Below are positions 60,201-64,000 of a stretch of DNA of 64,000 nucleotides, in pieces. Below the pieces are notes generated by a model. The model saw nothing but the letters and a program-made list of their open reading frames with translations. It did no database searches and was not told the DNA's origin. Made by a program: the position numbers and the translations under genes. The stretch is from Vicia villosa (Eukaryota > Streptophyta > Magnoliopsida > Fabales > Fabaceae), in NCBI RefSeq assembly GCF_029867415.1, contig NW_026705926.1, forward strand, positions 62,001 through 126,000, read 5' to 3'. Positions within the stretch are counted from its first letter, which is position 1. Each line of letters begins with the position of its first letter.

Positions 60201-62160
60201 TGCACAGAATGGTATTGAATTTTTGTTTGAGTTATGTAATTAAGTGGATTTGGATGATTGCTGCTGATTATCCTTCAAATAACTATATAGCCGTCTTGTC
60301 TATAATTGATTTAGTCCAGTTGAGTTTTGTAAGTTGTAACTTGTTATATTTTCAATTTGGATTTACAAGTATGTGTTGTACTTATGCATCAGGGCCCCAA
60401 ATGTATATTTTGAAGGTGATAATGCAATAAATCTCGAAGCTGAAGTAAGTAGAAGTCGGCGAATCAAATGCAGTTTTTGTGGACTTAAAGGAGCTGCACT
60501 CGGTTGCTATGAGAAAAGTTGTCGCAGGAGCTTTCATGTCACTTGTGCCAAGTGGACTCCTGAATGTCGATGGGATATGGTACATGATTAAACCAAACTG
60601 CATTTAAAACTTCATGGTTAATGCCTCTACTTTTTATTAGACATCTAATCTAATCTAACAAAATTGTACTTTTTTTTTTTCTTCAGGAAAATTTTGTCAT
60701 GTTATGCCCTCTACATGCTCCCTCCAAGTTACCATATGAAAGTTCAGGATCGCATCACAGGAGCAAAACACTTGCAGCTACCAAAGCTAAAAGCTGTAGC
60801 CTCAAACATGACACTACAACCCAGAGTCGGATTTCTCTTGGATCTCACAAGAAAATTGTGCTGTGTTGTTCAGCTCTATCTTTACAGGAGAGGGTAAAAT
60901 AATTGCATATCATATCTATTCTGAAATTTCATTGTTAAAAAGTAATTTATTTATTACTTATTTATGTTTGAATTTGTAGGATGTTGTTTCCGAATTTGAA
61001 AAAGTGTCCAAGTTCACTGTTTCTAAAACTTGGGATTCAAGTGTTACCCATGTAATAGCATCAACAGATGAAAATGGCGCATGCAGAAGGACTCTCAAAG
61101 TATTGATGGGTATTCTAGAGGGAAAATGGATTCTCAGCATTGAGTGTAAGTACAGTTTATTTTTTTAATTTTTCTTTCTTTCTTTTTATGTTGTTATTTG
61201 TTTCCTAAACTGTATCATAAAATAAAGTCATAGTAAGTCAAATAATTTCATATATATATTTTTTTCGTTTTGTTTGTGCTAAGCAGGGATCAAAGCTTGC
61301 ATAAGAGAAGCTGGACCTGTTGATGAGGACCTTTATGAAGTTAATGTCGACATCCATGGAATTAAGGATGGTCCCCATCTTGGCCGACTAAGAGTATTGA
61401 ACAAGGTTAGAGACATTTCACAGTTGCCATGCTATGACTAGTTATTTTTTTAATCACCATGCCTTGTTTTCATTAACTTTATCCAAATTTGTATCTTCTA
61501 CAAACCATTCTTAATATGTATTAGCTGACCCCTAATATATTCTATGCATAATGATAGAGAATGTGATAACTTTTTTTGCCTGGAAAATTAAATGCAAGTA
61601 ACTGATATATAGAAGCATATATACGCTGACTTAAAGGAAGCATGGAAAGTGAACAGTGAGAATTTTTGGAAATAGCTGCCTATTTTTATTTACTTTTTGT
61701 TATAAGATCGATAGTTGGATGCATATAAATTGAATTAAGCTAGAACAACTGCAGTCTATTTCAATAAATACTTCTTTGTTTGCAGTCTAATGAAGTGGTA
61801 AATTTTCTTATGCAGCAACCAAAGCTTTTTGATGGCTACAAGTTCTATTTTGTTGGAGATTTCATCCCATCATACAAAGGCTATCTGCAAGACCTTGTGA
61901 TTGCTGCTGGAGGGATAATTCTTCATAGAAAACCTGTATCAGATGACCAAAATCCAGTGTCACATATCCGTCCACAGCAAGCCCTCATAATCTACAATCT
62001 TGAGGTTTCTGCTAATTGTAATCCGTTGGAAAAGGATGCAATTTTCAGCCAAAGGCGACATGATGCAGAGGTTTTGGCAAGATCTACTGGTTCAGTGGTT
62101 GCAAGTAATACATGGATTCTGAACTCCATTGCTGGCTGCAAGCTGCAAAGCCTTGCTTAA
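57265..62160 (+). CDS. BRCA1: BRCA1 orthologue, RING-EPHD-BRCT E3 ubiquitin ligase (13 exons, 1002 aa)
   Basis: Nuclear ubiquitin ligase subunit acting with BARD1 in homologous-recombination repair. Coding exons read from GT-AG junctions that keep frame: 57265-57311, 57402-57455, 57531-57601, 57717-57830, 58186-58676, 58862-58969, 59067-60035, 60111-60211, 60393-60579, 60687-60893, 60980-61145, 61287-61405, 61786-62160. The N-terminus (LERMGRELKCPIC) matches plant BRCA1, not BARD1. RING zinc ligands: C13, C16, C28, H30, C33, C36, C47, C50. The middle (about 90-600) is Lys/Ser-rich and looks disordered. An extended PHD finger starts at C608/C611 and ends at CPLH (721-724). Two BRCT repeats follow (about 770-865 with GKWILSIEW, and 890-1000 with NTWILNSI). 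No stops or frameshifts; length is close to the ~940-aa Arabidopsis protein. Confidence 0.95.
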
Positions 62161-62274
62161 GAAAGTTTATTTGTCATTCACATGCATATGATTCCAAATC
62201 AGTGTTTTCCTTTTCTTTATTTATTAATGTATATGCAGAGACCCATAATATACCTTTTTAAAGACTAAATATTG

Positions 62275-62280
62275 AATAAA
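62275..62280 (+). terminator. Likely BRCA1 polyadenylation signal
   Basis: AATAAA 115 bp after the BRCA1 stop, followed by TGT/T-rich sequence (TTCTGTATGTTATTAGTTTG). Confidence 0.45.
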
Positions 62281-63045
62281 TTTCTGTATGTTATTAGTTT
62301 GTCGCAATTCTATGTTTCTTTACTTATGGTTCTTAAAGCATGGCTTATTATATATTTTTTGAAATACAAGTCAGATTCGTTTATTTTTCATCCTGTCAAC
62401 TGTTGCAAAATTAACTGTGTAGGTATAATTTGGATAAACATCCCAGTTTCTCTAATGTTAATCAAAGACATAGTGTGATGATGACAGTAATTCATTTTTG
62501 AAATGATTAAAATGAGTAGGTTAGATTTCTTAAACTTGTTCTTGTCATGGTAGCCATTTCTATTGATCCTAGTCCTATCTTTTCACTTGTTCTTTTTCAT
62601 AGGTGATTTTTTCTTTTTCTATATTGAAATTCACATTTCATGTCATGTTTTTGTTTGAATATGAAAATACATTCATTTGTAAACACTACTTTATATAAAT
62701 CAGATTGAGCGGAACAAGATTTCAATACTGGACATGCACAGAGGACAAGAATCTGCTTTATAAAGCAAGTCTTACACCATTAGAAATCTAATTTCAGATA
62801 AGTCGACATCCCTATTCTCTTCTGACCATTATTCTACGGTCAAGTTTGTAGGCTAATGGCTCCCTTTCTGCTCATGGTCTAAGAGTATGCTATCTAGACA
62901 GTGAAAATAGACAAAGTGGGCTACAAGTGAATAATGGCCTGCTGTACAAGGATGATGCTTTCATAGTGTCCATTATCTTCCCCTGTAAACCACGCTTCAC
63001 ACCTTTGCCTCTTCCACTCACAGATTGAGCTTTTGGCTAAACATA
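62281..63045. other. Intergenic gap between convergent genes
   Basis: No convincing ORF. The part nearest 63045 (about 62700-63045) is less AT-rich and probably holds the 3' UTR of the minus-strand coiled-coil gene. No transposon end was seen. Confidence 0.5.
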
Positions 63046-63848
63046 TTAAATTTTCTTCTCTGTAAGTTTTGATATTTTCATGCTAAGAGATTCAAGCATA
63101 TGCTCTAAAGCTGAGAATTCCTCTTTGACATCACTTGTTTCTAGAGTAGTTGTTACCATTTGTTCCTTGAAGCCATGAATCCTGTCAATGCTTGATTGAA
63201 CTTCTAACCCCATTTTCTCAATTGTAGCATGCGTTTCCCCTTTTTCCTCTTGCATGTCTTTTACTTTCCTCTTCAAAGACCTGTAACCATCAATGGATTT
63301 TAAGAGTTGTTCAGAAAGAGCCTTGGTACGCTCTTGAAGGACTATGTTCCCTTCCATTTCAACTCCACTATTACTCTTCTTTTCCTTCTGCTCTGAGCTA
63401 CATGCATGCAACTTCCCCATCAACATGTCATTCTGAGCTTTTAGATCCCCGATAAGCTCCTCGAGTTCTGTCAATTCTTGAGCCTTTCTAGAAAGTTCAG
63501 AAGCCATGATTTGCTTTTCTTTTCCCAAACTCGAACACATCGCTTGAAGACTCTGTCTCGCCACCAAGCTCGCGGTTAGCTCTTTCTTTAGTCTTTCTTT
63601 GTCATCTGCAGGTGCATCAGGAGCTTTTTTGTCCTTTGGAATGTTTGGCCTAAGGTCAGTGTTACACCTCCTAAGTTCAGCTCTTTTCTTGGTAGAAGTT
63701 TGAACTTTTTGAACCCTTGTCCTAACCTCATCTAAGAGAAACATCATACCATTCACCCTATGAAACTTCCTCTCATCGTTTTCCTTCGTGGTAGCCCCGT
63801 TATGATCTTGAATTAGTTTCAACAATAATCTAACATTTGTGGCAAGGC
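63046..63848 (-). CDS. Last exon of an unrecognised coiled-coil protein gene (partial)
   Basis: A minus-strand frame of about 267 codons ending in LTEKKI-stop at 63046. Its upstream edge looks like a splice acceptor (TTTTGTTTCATTTTGCAATTAG, at 63849-63850 on the plus strand), so the exon begins at 63848 in the middle of a codon and earlier exons lie beyond the window. The apparent start upstream is a TTG inside the intron. The protein is Lys/Glu/Gln-rich with long heptad-like helices (for example KAQELTELEELIGDLKAQ and YRSLKRKVKDMQEEK) and looks like a coiled coil throughout. No catalytic motif. I do not recognise the family. It lies tail to tail with BRCA1, about 0.9 kb apart. Confidence 0.7.
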
Positions 63849-64000
63849 CTAATTGCAAAATGAAACAAAATAATTAAAGACGATTCATCAGTTACGTATA
63901 TGCCTAACAACGCGGTATGTTTGATTAATTTCTTTGATCATTTTGATTCTAAGATGATGGAACATGTCATAGATTTTCTTAGTAACAAATGTTTGATGAT

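Noticed and set aside
57300..62478. Several short genes at the right end
   Set aside because: The plus-strand ORFs at 58278, 59109, 60373 and 61780 are exons of one spliced BRCA1 gene plus intron readthrough.
1..64000. Possible CRISPR array, tRNA gene or rRNA
   Set aside because: No regular spacer-repeat array. The TGGTATCAGAGC-like sites are retroelement primer sites, not tRNA genes. No rRNA-like sequence was seen.

Overview
The window is plant nuclear DNA. It is AT-rich, has GT-AG introns, and carries several families of LTR retrotransposon plus a LINE. The element types point to a legume of the Vicia/Pisum/Medicago group (inference): SIRE/Maximus-like Copia elements, and LTRs that read TGTCATACCCC at one end with GAGTCGCCAC motifs near the other, as in Tat/Ogre Gypsy elements. 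Only the last ~7 kb carries ordinary host genes: a complete 13-exon BRCA1 orthologue (57265-62160, +) and the last exon of a convergent coiled-coil gene (63046-63848, -). I found no rRNA, tRNA or CRISPR.

Almost everything from 1 to ~56.5 kb is a nest of retroelements whose order of arrival can be read from target-site duplications (TSDs). The oldest layer is TE-1, a Gypsy gag-protease reading leftward. It survives in four pieces in the correct order: gag N-terminus 53137-53921, gag C-terminus 33098-33568, protease 5141-6119, and the linker before RT 523-627. Four insertions separate or bound the pieces: a partial LTR (1-522), solo LTR I (628-5140), TE-2 (6120-33097) and TE-6 (33569-53136).

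TE-2 is a non-autonomous element with 2.65-kb LTRs and under 0.8 kb of interior. Its left LTR holds solo LTR II (7091-18365), which itself holds TE-4 (9046-16653), a second non-autonomous element with 2.03-kb LTRs. TE-2's interior holds TE-5 (20671-30226), a very young SIRE-type Copia with nearly identical LTRs. TE-6 is an older Copia of the same lineage with most of pol deleted but a long third ORF still visible. It holds TE-7 (40265-51826), an Athila-like element with gag and protease only, and TE-7 holds solo LTR III (41744-46399). Right of TE-1 is a LINE ORF1 fragment (54429-56505, -), split by a Copia solo LTR (54747-55891) and ending about 0.75 kb from the BRCA1 start codon.

No new enzyme system is present. 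The most interesting signals are structural: a tandem double hairpin kept with compensatory base changes in three diverged Tat-type LTRs; a spaced array of five W-boxes shared by two of them; a cluster of near-palindromes in the TE-4 LTRs; the third ORFs of the two Copia elements; and a diverged duplication just upstream of BRCA1. Identity figures were counted by eye.
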